Part shown: piece by piece, positions 41,696 through 50,064 of the stretch
How the letters are laid out: every line of letters begins with the position of its first letter
Numbering within the stretch: position 1 is the stretch's first letter
From: DASYQD01 sp036005845
GTDB taxonomy: Bacteria > Acidobacteriota > Thermoanaerobaculia > Multivoradales > JAIOJS01
DNA length: 64,000 nt
Assembly: GCA_036005845.1 (NCBI GenBank)
Contig: DASYQD010000183.1
Span: forward strand, 39,816 to 103,815
Reading direction: 5' to 3'
Position numbers and translations under genes: made by a program
The notes under the pieces: model-generated
What the model was told of the DNA's origin: nothing
Seen by the model: only the letters and a program-made list of their open reading frames with translations
The model's database searches: none

Positions 41696-43278
41696 GGGTG
41701 CTCAGCGCCGCCGCGATGCGCGGCACCGACGAGCGCGCCATCCAGCAGCTCGGCATCCCCAGCCTGGTGCTGATGGAGAACGCCGCCATCGGCGTCGTCG
41801 AGGCGCTCGGCGACCGCTTCCCCAAGGCGGAACGGGTGGCGATCCTCTGCGGCCCCGGCAACAACGGCGGCGACGGCCTGGCGGTGGCGCGGCATCTCTT
41901 CGTGCGCGGCTACCAGCCGGCGGTGTGGGTGGTGCACGGCGGCAAGCGGCTGTCGCCTGACGCCGCGGCGCAGCTCGGCTTCTGTCATGGCCTCGGCATC
42001 GAGGTGGCGGAGATCGCCGACGAGGCCGAGCTGCTGGCGGCGCTCGCCGAGGCCGCGGGCGCCGAGCTGATCGTCGATGCGCTGTTCGGCACCGGGTTGG
42101 ACCGGCCGCTCGAAGGGATCTTCGCTACCGCGGTGGATGGCCTCGCGTCGCTGCACGATCGTGGGCTCCCGGTGCTCGCCGTCGACCTGCCGAGCGGTCT
42201 TGACGCCGGCACGCATCGCGTCAACGGCCCGCACGCGCGCGCCAACCTCACCGTTACCTTCGCCGCGCTCAAGGTGGCGCACGTGCTGCCGCCGGCGTCG
42301 CTCGCCTGCGGCATCGTCGCCGTCGCCGACCTCGGGCTGCCGGCGAGCTTTCTCGACGACACGCCGGCCCGCCTGCACCTGCTGGTGGCTGAGGAGATCG
42401 GCGGCCTGCTGCCGCCGCGCGACGCGGCGTCGCACAAAGGCACCTTCGGCAGACTTCTGCTGGTAGCAGGCGCGCCGGGGATCACGGGCGCCGCCGTGCT
42501 CGCCGCCCGCGCCGCCGTGCGCGCCGGCGCGGGCCTGACCACCGTCGCCGCGCCGGCACCGGTGGTGCCCATCGTGGCGGCCGGCTCGATCGAGTCGATG
42601 ACCCTGCCGGTGGCGGCGGACGAGGAGGGCCGTCTGCGGCCGGCGGCGGTGGACGAGGTGCTGCAAGCGGCCGAGCGCGCCACGGCGCTGGCGGTGGGGC
42701 CCGGCCTCGGCACCGGCGGCGAGACGCCCGACGCCATCCGCCGGCTGGTGCGCGAGTCCACGCTGCCGCTGGTGCTCGACGCCGACGGGCTCAACGCCTT
42801 CGCCGGCCGCCCCGAAGAGCTGCGGCTGCGTTCGGCCCCTACCGTGCTGACGCCGCATCCGGTCGAGCTCGGCCGTCTCCTCGGCACCACCGCGTCCGAG
42901 ATCGACGACGACCGCGTCGCGGCGGCGCGCGAGGCGGCGCGGGTGACCGGCGCTGTGGTGGTGCTCAAGGGACACCTCACCCTGATCGCCGCCCCTGGCT
43001 CCGGCGGCAGCTCGGACGGAACGGTGGCGATCAATCCGACCGGCAACGCCGGCATGGCGAGCGGCGGCAGCGGCGACGTGCTCACCGGCACGATCGGAGC
43101 GTTGCTCGCGCAAGGGTTGCCGGCGTGGGACGCGGCGTGCCTCGGCGCCTACGCGCACGGCCTGGCGGGCGACCTCCGCGCCGCCGAGCGCGGGCCGGAA
43201 GCGATCGCCGCCGGCGATCTCGCCGCCTCGCTGCCGGATGCGCTCGCCGCGCTCCGCCGCGCCGCCGGAGGCCGCTGA
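41692..43278 (+). CDS. nnr: Bifunctional NAD(P)HX epimerase/dehydratase
   Basis: A 528-residue fusion. The N-terminal epimerase (about 1-215) has IPSLVLMENAAIGVVEAL and CGPGNNGGDGLAVARHLFVR. The C-terminal ADP/ATP-dependent dehydratase (about 230-528) has KGTFGRLLLVAGAPGITGAA, GPGLGTGGETPD, LTPHPVELGRL and NPTGNAGMASGGSGDVLTG. It repairs damaged NADHX and NADPHX. The start overlaps the previous stop (ATGA) and the stop overlaps tsaE (TGATG). An open frame upstream of 41692 lies inside the DUF2064 gene and is not coding. Confidence 0.93.
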   Translation: MRVLSAAAMRGTDERAIQQLGIPSLVLMENAAIGVVEALGDRFPKAERVAILCGPGNNGGDGLAVARHLFVRGYQPAVWVVHGGKRLSPDAAAQLGFCHGLGIEVAEIADEAELLAALAEAAGAELIVDALFGTGLDRPLEGIFATAVDGLASLHDRGLPVLAVDLPSGLDAGTHRVNGPHARANLTVTFAALKVAHVLPPASLACGIVAVADLGLPASFLDDTPARLHLLVAEEIGGLLPPRDAASHKGTFGRLLLVAGAPGITGAAVLAARAAVRAGAGLTTVAAPAPVVPIVAAGSIESMTLPVAADEEGRLRPAAVDEVLQAAERATALAVGPGLGTGGETPDAIRRLVRESTLPLVLDADGLNAFAGRPEELRLRSAPTVLTPHPVELGRLLGTTASEIDDDRVAAAREAARVTGAVVVLKGHLTLIAAPGSGGSSDGTVAINPTGNAGMASGGSGDVLTGTIGALLAQGLPAWDAACLGAYAHGLAGDLRAAERGPEAIAAGDLAASLPDALAALRRAAGGR

Positions 43279-43715
43279 TGCGACGTTGGCGCACGGGCTC
43301 GCCGGCGGAGACTCGCCGCGTCGGAGAGCAACTGCTGCCCGAGCTATTGCCCGACGGCACGCTGCTGCTGCTCGGCGACCTCGCCGCCGGCAAGACGGTG
43401 CTCGCGCAGGGCGTCGCCGCCGGGCTCGGCATCGATCCCGGCGAGGTGCAGTCGCCCACCTACACGCTGGTGCGCGAGCACCAGGGTCCGCGCGGGCGTC
43501 TCCTGCACCTCGACCTCTATCGCCTCGAGCCCGCCGAGGCCTCGCTGCTGGGGCTCGAGGAGATCCTCGCCGCCCCGGCGGTGAAGGTGGTCGAGTGGGC
43601 CGAGCGGCTGCCGCTTCGCGTACCCGCTGCGCTCGTTCTGCAGCTCACCGGCGGCGCCGGCGAGGAGCGGGAGATCCGCGAGCTGATAGATTGGCCCGCA
43701 GAGGCCACTGCGTGA
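43278..43715 (+). CDS. tsaE: tRNA threonylcarbamoyladenosine protein TsaE
   Basis: A 145-residue P-loop ATPase. Walker A is LLGDLAAGKTVLAQGVA; SPTYTLVREH, HLDLYRLEP and VVEWAERLP follow in standard order. TsaE works with TsaB and TsaD to place t6A37 on ANN-decoding tRNAs. It is essential in most bacteria. It is coupled to nnr upstream (TGATG) and to phoH downstream (GTGA), the common nnr-tsaE pairing. Confidence 0.93.
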   Translation: MRRWRTGSPAETRRVGEQLLPELLPDGTLLLLGDLAAGKTVLAQGVAAGLGIDPGEVQSPTYTLVREHQGPRGRLLHLDLYRLEPAEASLLGLEEILAAPAVKVVEWAERLPLRVPAALVLQLTGGAGEEREIRELIDWPAEATA

Positions 43716-44713
43716 CCCAGCTCACCTTGACCGAGGAGGGGCTCGACAGCCTCTTCGGGACCCAGGACGAAAACCTGCGCCAGATCGAGCGGGCCTTCGA
43801 CGTGCAGCTGCACGCCCGCGGCAACGCCCTGACGCTCGCCGGCGAGCCCGACAAGGTGGCCGCCGCGTCACGCCTCCTCGAGCAGCTCTCGGAGCTCCTC
43901 GCCGCCGGCTACCGCTTCCGGGCGCACGAGATCCAGACGGCGATCCGCGTCGCGCGCGAGGACCCCGCGGCCTCGCTCGTCGAGTTCTTCACCGGCGGCG
44001 GCCTGCTCGCCGCCGTGCGCCGCGTCGTCTCGCCGCGCAGCTTGAACCAGCAGCGCTACCTGCAGGCGATGCTCGACCACGACATCGTCATCTCGGTCGG
44101 CCCGGCCGGCACCGGCAAGACCTTCCTTGCCGTGGCGATGGCGGCCGCCGCGATGGCGGAGAAGCAGGTGCGGCGCATCGTGCTCTGCCGGCCGGCGGTC
44201 GAGGCGGGAGAGAAGCTGGGCTTCCTGCCCGGCGACCTCGCCGAGAAGGTCAACCCCTACCTGCGGCCGCTGCACGACGCGCTGCACGACCTCATCGGCT
44301 TCGAGAAGGTGGAGAAGATGCTCGAGCGCGGCGCCATCGAGGTGGCGCCGCTCGCCTTCATGCGCGGCCGCACGCTCAACGAGAGCTTCATCATCCTCGA
44401 CGAGGCGCAGAACACGACCAGCGAGCAGATGAAGATGTTCCTGACGAGGATGGGTTATGGCTCGAAGGTGGTGATCAACGGCGACCTCACGCAGGTCGAC
44501 CTGCCGCCGGGCCGCACGCCGGGTCTGCGCGAGGCGGAGCAGGTGCTCGCCGGAGTCGAGGGGATCAAATTCGTCTACTTCAACGAGCGCGATGTGGTCC
44601 GCCACCCGCTGGTGCAGCGCATCGTCGCCGCCTACGACAAGCAGGACCGCCGGCGCGAGGAGGAGCGGCTGCTGTCGCGCGAGCCGGCCGAGACGCGGGA
44701 AGCGGCCAAGTGA
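43712..44713 (+). CDS. phoH: PhoH-family ATPase
   Basis: A 333-residue cytoplasmic ATPase (YbeZ type). A KH-like N-terminal part (LFGTQDENLRQIERAFDVQL) precedes the P-loop domain with Walker A GPAGTGKT at 130-137, the segment LCRPAVEAGEKLGFLPGDL, Walker B IILDEAQNTTSEQMKMFLTR, and VINGDLTQVDLP. PhoH/YbeZ works with YbeY in RNA processing and ribosome maturation, and ybeY is two genes downstream. The GTG start overlaps the tsaE stop (GTGA). Confidence 0.92.
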   Translation: MTQLTLTEEGLDSLFGTQDENLRQIERAFDVQLHARGNALTLAGEPDKVAAASRLLEQLSELLAAGYRFRAHEIQTAIRVAREDPAASLVEFFTGGGLLAAVRRVVSPRSLNQQRYLQAMLDHDIVISVGPAGTGKTFLAVAMAAAAMAEKQVRRIVLCRPAVEAGEKLGFLPGDLAEKVNPYLRPLHDALHDLIGFEKVEKMLERGAIEVAPLAFMRGRTLNESFIILDEAQNTTSEQMKMFLTRMGYGSKVVINGDLTQVDLPPGRTPGLREAEQVLAGVEGIKFVYFNERDVVRHPLVQRIVAAYDKQDRRREEERLLSREPAETREAAK

Positions 44714-47223
44714 AGACTGGCGAAGTGAAGAGCGGCAACGGCGCCGCGACCGGCGGCGGCACCGGGCAGCGTGGCGGCGCGCCGGGCAACGGCCGCGGAC
44801 AGCGCGCCAAGTCGCCTCACGCGCGCGGGCCCCGCCTCGCCGGTCCGGGCACCACCGCGACCGTGCCGCCGCCGCCCGCCGCGCGCTGGGACCGTCTGCT
44901 GAGCGGGGCCCTCGGCACATGGCAGCGGTGGCTGCGGCGCGACCAACTGTGGATCGTCGTCTTCGTGCTCGTCGGCACCTGGGCGCTGGCGCCGAGCCGG
45001 CCGTGGGGGCAGGCGACGCAGGCGACGGCGGGCAGCATCGCGGCGCGCGACTTCGTCGCGCCGCACGACGCGCTGGTGCTCGACCGCGACGCCACCGCCG
45101 CCAAGCAGCGCCGCGCCCGCGACGGCGTGCTGCCGGTCTACGACTACGACCCCGCCGCCGCCGACCGCACCGTGCAGGAGCTCGAGCGGCTGTTCGCCGT
45201 CGGCCGCGCGGCCGCCGACGAGAGCGCGCAGGACCTCTCCGAGCGGCTCGCCGACGCCGCGCTCGGCATCCGCGCCACGCCCGAGCAGCAGCAGGTGCTG
45301 CGCCGCCATACCTTCTCGCCGCAGCTCCTCGAACGCCTCGTCGACGGCGCCGAGCAGGCGCTCGGCCGTGGCGTCGTGGCGGGAAAGAACGGCCTGCTCG
45401 AGAGCCGCGGCCGCGGCATCCGCCTGCGCGACCTCTCGACCGGCATGGAGAAGCCGCAGCTCGACGTCTACGACTACCTCGACTACCCCGACGAGGTGCA
45501 CGCGCTGCTGCAGACGCAGGCGCGGAGCTGGAGCGACTTCTCGGCTTCGCATCGCGCCGTGCTCGTCGACTTCCTGGTCGCCAACCTCGCGCCCAACCTG
45601 CACCTCAACCAGAGCGAGACCGTTCGCCGGCAGGAGGAGGCGGCCGCCTCGGTCGAGCAGGTCTACAACCGCGTGCGCAAAGGGCAGGTGATCGTCCGCC
45701 AGGGCGATCAGATCGACGGCCAGGCGGCGGCGCTCATCGGCGAGCTCAGCGGCCGCGGCCGCCGCGGCTCGCGCGTGCTGCCGGCCCTCGCCACGCTGCT
45801 GCTGCTGGCCGCGGTGGCGCTGCTCCTCTGGCTGAGCTTGCGCAAGGAGCGGGTGGTGGCGACGCCGCGGCCGACCATCCTCGGCGAGGCGCTGTTGCTG
45901 CTGCTGGCGGCGCTGCTCGGCGGCAAGCTCTGCTACCTGCTCGCCACCGGGCTCGGCAACGCCATCGGCACGCCGCCCTTCGATCGCGCCCACGTCTACG
46001 ACTTCGCCATCCCGTTCGCGGCGCTGGCGCTCGTCGCGGTGGCGCTCTACGGGCGGACCCTGGCGCTGCTGCTGGCGCTCGTCTACTCGCTGCTCGCCGG
46101 CGTCATCCTCGAAGACACCGGCTGGGCGCTGGTGCTCTACGCCATGGTCGGTTCGCTCGCGGCCATCCTGACCGTCGACCATTACCACTTCCGCCAGCGC
46201 TCGGTCATGCTGCGCGCCGGCGCCGTGGTGGGTGCGGCCGGCATCGCCTGCGTGCTGATGCTCGCCGCGCTGGCGGGCGGCGAGCCGCGCGGCGGCGAGC
46301 TGACGCTGGAGGTGGTCTCCGCCTTCTTTGGCGGCCTGCTCGCGGCGGCGGTGGCGAGCTTCGTCGTTCCGGTGCTGGAGTCGGTCTTCTCGCTCACCAC
46401 CGGCATCAAGCTCGTCGAGCTCGCCAACACCAACCTGCCGCTGCTGCGCCGCCTCGCCTTCGAGGCGCCGGGCACCTTCCAGCACTCGCTGATGGTGGCC
46501 AACCTCGCCAAGGCCGGCAGCGAGGAGATCGGCGCCGACGCCGTGCTCGCCTACACCGGCGCGCTCTACCACGACGTCGGCAAGGTCTTCCGCCCCGAGT
46601 ACTTCATCGAGAACCAGCGGCCGGGCCACAACCGCCACGACAAGCTGCTGCCGTCGATGAGCGCGCTGGTGCTCATCAATCACGTCAAGGAAGGTCTCGA
46701 GCTGGGGCGGCAACACCGCCTGCCCGAGCCGGTGCTCGACGCCATCGCCGAGCACCACGGCACGCGGCTCATCGCCTATTTCTTCAACCGGGCGAAGGAG
46801 CGGCACGATCCGCAGAGCGGCGAGCTGGCGGAGGAGAAGTTCCGCTACCCCGGCCCGCGGCCGCGCAGCAAGGTGATGGGCGTGCTGATGCTCGCCGACG
46901 CGGTGGAGGCGGCGTGCCGCACGCTCGACGAGCCGACGCCGGCGCGGCTGCGCACGGTGATCAAGACCATCGTCGAGGACTGCCTGCGCGACGGCCAGCT
47001 CGACGGCACCGACCTGACGCTCGGCGACCTCAACCGCGTCGCCGAGGCGTTCCAGCGCGTGCTCACCCACTTGCACCACCGGAGGCTCGACTACCCCGGC
47101 TTCGACTTCAACCGGCGAGGCGAGCGCGACGTGCCTGAGGCGAGAGGAGGGCGCCCGGCGAGCGGCCCGGTGGAGGTGCCGGCGCCTGACGCGCCGGCGG
47201 CCGGCGGCGGGCTGGCAGGGTAG
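44710..47223 (+). CDS. pgpH: 7TM-HD phosphodiesterase, PgpH-type
   Basis: An 837-residue membrane protein. A Gly/Arg-rich cytoplasmic N-terminus (to about 75) leads to one helix, an extracytoplasmic 7TMR-HDED domain (to about 360), seven helices (about 361-560) and a cytoplasmic HD domain with the metal motif HDVGK (H621-D622) and later HVKEGLELGRQH and AEHHGTRLIAYFF. PgpH homologues hydrolyse c-di-AMP to pApA. This is the position of the yqfF/pgpH gene in the conserved phoH-pgpH-ybeY cluster. The GTG start overlaps the phoH stop. Confidence 0.9.
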   Translation: MKTGEVKSGNGAATGGGTGQRGGAPGNGRGQRAKSPHARGPRLAGPGTTATVPPPPAARWDRLLSGALGTWQRWLRRDQLWIVVFVLVGTWALAPSRPWGQATQATAGSIAARDFVAPHDALVLDRDATAAKQRRARDGVLPVYDYDPAAADRTVQELERLFAVGRAAADESAQDLSERLADAALGIRATPEQQQVLRRHTFSPQLLERLVDGAEQALGRGVVAGKNGLLESRGRGIRLRDLSTGMEKPQLDVYDYLDYPDEVHALLQTQARSWSDFSASHRAVLVDFLVANLAPNLHLNQSETVRRQEEAAASVEQVYNRVRKGQVIVRQGDQIDGQAAALIGELSGRGRRGSRVLPALATLLLLAAVALLLWLSLRKERVVATPRPTILGEALLLLLAALLGGKLCYLLATGLGNAIGTPPFDRAHVYDFAIPFAALALVAVALYGRTLALLLALVYSLLAGVILEDTGWALVLYAMVGSLAAILTVDHYHFRQRSVMLRAGAVVGAAGIACVLMLAALAGGEPRGGELTLEVVSAFFGGLLAAAVASFVVPVLESVFSLTTGIKLVELANTNLPLLRRLAFEAPGTFQHSLMVANLAKAGSEEIGADAVLAYTGALYHDVGKVFRPEYFIENQRPGHNRHDKLLPSMSALVLINHVKEGLELGRQHRLPEPVLDAIAEHHGTRLIAYFFNRAKERHDPQSGELAEEKFRYPGPRPRSKVMGVLMLADAVEAACRTLDEPTPARLRTVIKTIVEDCLRDGQLDGTDLTLGDLNRVAEAFQRVLTHLHHRRLDYPGFDFNRRGERDVPEARGGRPASGPVEVPAPDAPAAGGGLAG

Positions 47224-47243
47224 GTGAGACGTTTTCGGAGCCG

Positions 47244-47702
47244 ATGGACGACCCTCCTAGAACCGTCGATCTCGCCCTCGACAACCCGTGCGGCTACGCG
47301 GAGGTGCGCCGGCGCGAGCTGCGGCCGTGGCTGCTGGCGCTGCTCGGCGAGCTGGCGCCGGAGGCGGGGAGCTTCGCCGTGCGCTTCACCAGCGATCGCG
47401 AGATGCGGCGCCTCAACCGCGACTTCCGCGGCAAGGACAAGCCGTCGGACGTGCTGTCGTTTCCGGGAGAGCGCGCGCCCGAGCCGCATCGCGATGCGGA
47501 AGGCCGACACCTCGGAGACGTGGTCATCGCGGTGCCGACGGCGCGCCGGCAGGCGGAGGAGCGGAGCAACGCCGTCGAGCGCGAGCTGCGCACGCTGGTC
47601 TTGCACGGCGTCCTCCACTGTCTCGGCTACGACCACGAGACCGATGGTGGCGCGATGGAACGGCTCGAGCGCAAGCTGCGTCGCCGGTGGCTGGACGCAT
47701 GA
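47244..47702 (+). CDS. ybeY: rRNA maturation endoribonuclease YbeY
   Basis: A 152-residue zinc enzyme with the diagnostic LVLHGVLHCLGYDHET site (three histidines in HGVLHxxGxDH) and DVLSFPGE upstream. YbeY trims the 3' end of 16S rRNA and helps ribosome quality control. It begins 20 bp after pgpH, with no strong Shine-Dalgarno sequence. Its stop overlaps the first of three tandem ATGAGC copies before corC. Confidence 0.92.
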   Translation: MDDPPRTVDLALDNPCGYAEVRRRELRPWLLALLGELAPEAGSFAVRFTSDREMRRLNRDFRGKDKPSDVLSFPGERAPEPHRDAEGRHLGDVVIAVPTARRQAEERSNAVERELRTLVLHGVLHCLGYDHETDGGAMERLERKLRRRWLDA

Positions 47703-47740
47703 GCGACCGGTTGTCATGAGCGGCCGGTTCTCATGAGCGG
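47699..47740 (+). repeat. 17-bp tandem repeat carrying three ATG codons
   Basis: ATGAGCGACCGGTTGTC (47699-47715) is followed by ATGAGCGGCCGGTTCTC (47716-47732) and a partial third copy ATGAGCGG (47733-47740). The ATGs are in three different frames because the unit is 17 bp. Only the ATG at 47733 opens the corC frame. The first forms the ATGA overlap with the ybeY stop. Confidence 0.85.
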
Positions 47741-49040
47741 AACCTGGCTCGCCGTCGCCGCCGTCGGCGCCATGCTCGGCGCCTGGCTGCTCTCGGTGCT
47801 CGCCGCGCTGCTCGAGCGCAGCGGCCCCATCCGCCTGCGCCACTGGGCGCAGGAGGCGGGCTCGCTGCTGCGCAACCTCTACGCCAAGACGCCGCGCTTC
47901 GAAGCCTTCCGCTTCCTGCTCTCGCTCTGCGCGCGGCTGATGCTGGTCGGCTTCTACGCCCTCAGCGTGGCGGCGCTGTTGCGGGCCGGCGTGCCGAAGC
48001 CGGTGGTGTGGGGGTTCGTACCGCTGGTGCTGCTCATCGCCACCGCCGAGCTGGTGAACCGCCACCTCGTCGGCCGCAACCCGGAGGCGGCCCTGCGCGC
48101 CCTCACCCCGTTCTTCCGCTGGATGGCGGCGATCCTCGGCCCGCTGCTGCCGCTGGTCGCGCCGGCGCTGCCGGCGCCGCCCGACGAGGACCAACCCGAG
48201 CCCGAGGCGGAGGAGGCCTCGCGCGCCGAGATCGACGCCTTCATCGACGTCGGCCGCAAGGAAGGCATCCTCGAAGAAGAGGAAGAGCAGCTGGTGCGCG
48301 GCGTCGTCGACTTCGGCGACACTCAGGTCTACAGCGTGATGACGCCGCGCATCGACATGGTGGCGGCGCCGCTGGTCGCCTCGCCCACCGAGGTGGCCGA
48401 GCTGGTGCTCGCCTCCGGACACTCGCGCATCCCTATCTACCGCGATTCGATCGACGAGGTCGTCGGCATCGTGCACGTGCGCGAGCTGCTGCGGCTGCTG
48501 CTGCGCGGCGCCTCCGGAGGGTCTGGCGAGCCGCGCGAGCGCACCAGCAACGTGCCGCTCGCCGAGCTGCTGCAGCCGCCGCACTTCGTACCGGAGACGA
48601 AGACCTTGAGCCAACTCCTGCGCGAGCTGCAGGAGCGGCACCAGGAGATGGCGATCGTCGTCGACGAGTACGGCGGCACGCAGGGCCTGGTCACCGTCGA
48701 GGACCTGCTCGAGGAGGTCTTCGGCGAGATGGGCGATACCGGCGACGGCGCCGGGCCGCAACCGGTGAGGCTCGTCGACGGCAGCTGGCGCGTCGACGGC
48801 CGCGCCCACCTCGAAGAGCTCGAGGAGCTCTTCCCGGTGAGCGTCCCCGACGATGCCGAGTGGGAGACGGTGGGCGGGTTGATCTTCGGCCACCTCGCGC
48901 ACGTGCCGAAGGTGGGCGAGACGGTGGACGCGTACGGCCTGCGCTTCACCGTCGAGGGCGCCGACCATCGGCGCGCGCGGCGGGTGCGGGTCGAGAAGCT
49001 GCCCGAAGTCGTGGACGAGGAGGAGGCCGAAGGTGGTTGA
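47733..49040 (+). CDS. CorC/HlyC-family CBS-domain membrane protein
   Basis: A 435-residue protein. The N-terminal part has about four membrane helices (to residue 145) in the DUF21 position but with a weak match. An acidic linker (DEDQPEPEAEEASRAEID) is followed by the segment EGILEEEEEQLVRGVVDFGD, two CBS domains (VMTPRIDMVAAPL; QEMAIVVDEYGGTQGLVTVE) and a C-terminal CorC_HlyC domain (VDGRAHLEELEELFPV). Members are linked to Mg2+/Co2+ efflux or membrane stress. It lies between ybeY and era, where this gene often sits. The start is the ATG at 47733. Confidence 0.87.
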   Translation: MSGTWLAVAAVGAMLGAWLLSVLAALLERSGPIRLRHWAQEAGSLLRNLYAKTPRFEAFRFLLSLCARLMLVGFYALSVAALLRAGVPKPVVWGFVPLVLLIATAELVNRHLVGRNPEAALRALTPFFRWMAAILGPLLPLVAPALPAPPDEDQPEPEAEEASRAEIDAFIDVGRKEGILEEEEEQLVRGVVDFGDTQVYSVMTPRIDMVAAPLVASPTEVAELVLASGHSRIPIYRDSIDEVVGIVHVRELLRLLLRGASGGSGEPRERTSNVPLAELLQPPHFVPETKTLSQLLRELQERHQEMAIVVDEYGGTQGLVTVEDLLEEVFGEMGDTGDGAGPQPVRLVDGSWRVDGRAHLEELEELFPVSVPDDAEWETVGGLIFGHLAHVPKVGETVDAYGLRFTVEGADHRRARRVRVEKLPEVVDEEEAEGG

Positions 49041-50001
49041 CGACGACCAAGGTGGCGAAGCCGTCGCGGCGGGTGACGCCGCATCCGCATCGCCGGCGGC
49101 GAGCCGCTATGGGACCGCGGCGCTCATCGGCCGCCCCAACGCCGGCAAGTCGACGCTGCTCAATCGCCTCCTCGCCGAGAAGCTCGCCATCGTCTCCGAG
49201 AAGCCGCAGACGACGCGCAACCGCATCGTCGGCATCCTCACCGAGCCGCGCGGGCAGGTGGTGTTCTTTGACACGCCCGGCATCCACCGGCCGCTGCACC
49301 GCATGAACCGCCTGATGCTGCAGGAAGCGGAGGCGGCGCTGCAGGCCGCCGACGTCGTCTGCCTGCTGGTCGACGCCGCCGAGGCGTTCGGCAAGGGCGA
49401 CGAGCACCTGCTGGAGCTGATGGACCGCGTCAAGACGCCGCGCCTGCTCTTGCTCAACAAGATCGACCTGGTGAAGAAGTCGAAGCTGCTGCCGCGCATC
49501 GCGCACTACGCCGAAGGCGGCCGCTTCGAGGAGATCATTCCGATCTCGGCGGCGACCGGCGACGGCGCCGAGCGCGTGCTCGACGCCCTCTTCGCGCGGC
49601 TGCCGGAGGGGCCGCCGCTCTACGACCCCGAGCTGCTCACCATCCACCCCGAACGTTTCCTCGCCGCCGAGCGCATTCGCGAGAAGGTGCTCGAGCAGAC
49701 GGCGCAGGAGGTGCCCTTCGCCACCGCCGTCCTGGTCGAGCGCTGGGAGGACGACGCGGAAAGGGACCTGGTGCGGATCTACGCCTCGATCCTCGTCGAG
49801 CGCGAGGGGCAGAAGAAGATCCTCGTCGGCGCCGCCGGCTCGCGCGTCAAGGCTATCGGCATCGCCGCGCGCGCCGATCTCGAGGAGTTCCTAGAGAAGC
49901 AGGTGTTCCTGCAGCTCCACGTGCGGGTGGAGGAGCGCTGGCGCGAGAACCCGCGCATCCTCGCCGAGCTCGAGCGCGAGGCGATGCTGGGCGCGAGTTA
50001 G
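49033..50001 (+). CDS. era: GTPase Era
   Basis: A 322-residue GTPase with an extra Ala-rich N-terminus of about 25 residues. G1 GRPNAGKST, G2 QTTRNRI, G3 DTPGIHRP and G4 LLNKIDLV are intact. The C-terminal KH domain has GAAGSRVKAIGIAARADLEE. Era binds the 3' end of 16S rRNA and checks 30S assembly. The GTG at 49033 has AGGAGG 6 nt upstream and overlaps the corC stop by 8 bp. It ends the forward run; recO follows after a reversed gene. Confidence 0.94.
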   Translation: MVDDDQGGEAVAAGDAASASPAASRYGTAALIGRPNAGKSTLLNRLLAEKLAIVSEKPQTTRNRIVGILTEPRGQVVFFDTPGIHRPLHRMNRLMLQEAEAALQAADVVCLLVDAAEAFGKGDEHLLELMDRVKTPRLLLLNKIDLVKKSKLLPRIAHYAEGGRFEEIIPISAATGDGAERVLDALFARLPEGPPLYDPELLTIHPERFLAAERIREKVLEQTAQEVPFATAVLVERWEDDAERDLVRIYASILVEREGQKKILVGAAGSRVKAIGIAARADLEEFLEKQVFLQLHVRVEERWRENPRILAELEREAMLGAS

Positions 50002-50015
50002 TGCGCGGCGCCGCC

Positions 50016-50037
50016 GAGCCACTATGCGCCGTGGCTC
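50016..50037. terminator. Hairpin between era and the convergent collagen-like gene
   Basis: GAGCCAC (50016-50022) pairs perfectly with GTGGCTC (50031-50037) around an 8-nt loop. There is no T-run. It could serve both convergent genes. Confidence 0.4.
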
Positions 50038-50064
50038 TTCGAGCCCGGGAAGTCGAGCCCGCGT

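Noticed and set aside
47699..47718. ATG at 47699 or 47716 as the corC start
   Set aside because: Neither is in the corC frame because the repeat unit is 17 bp.
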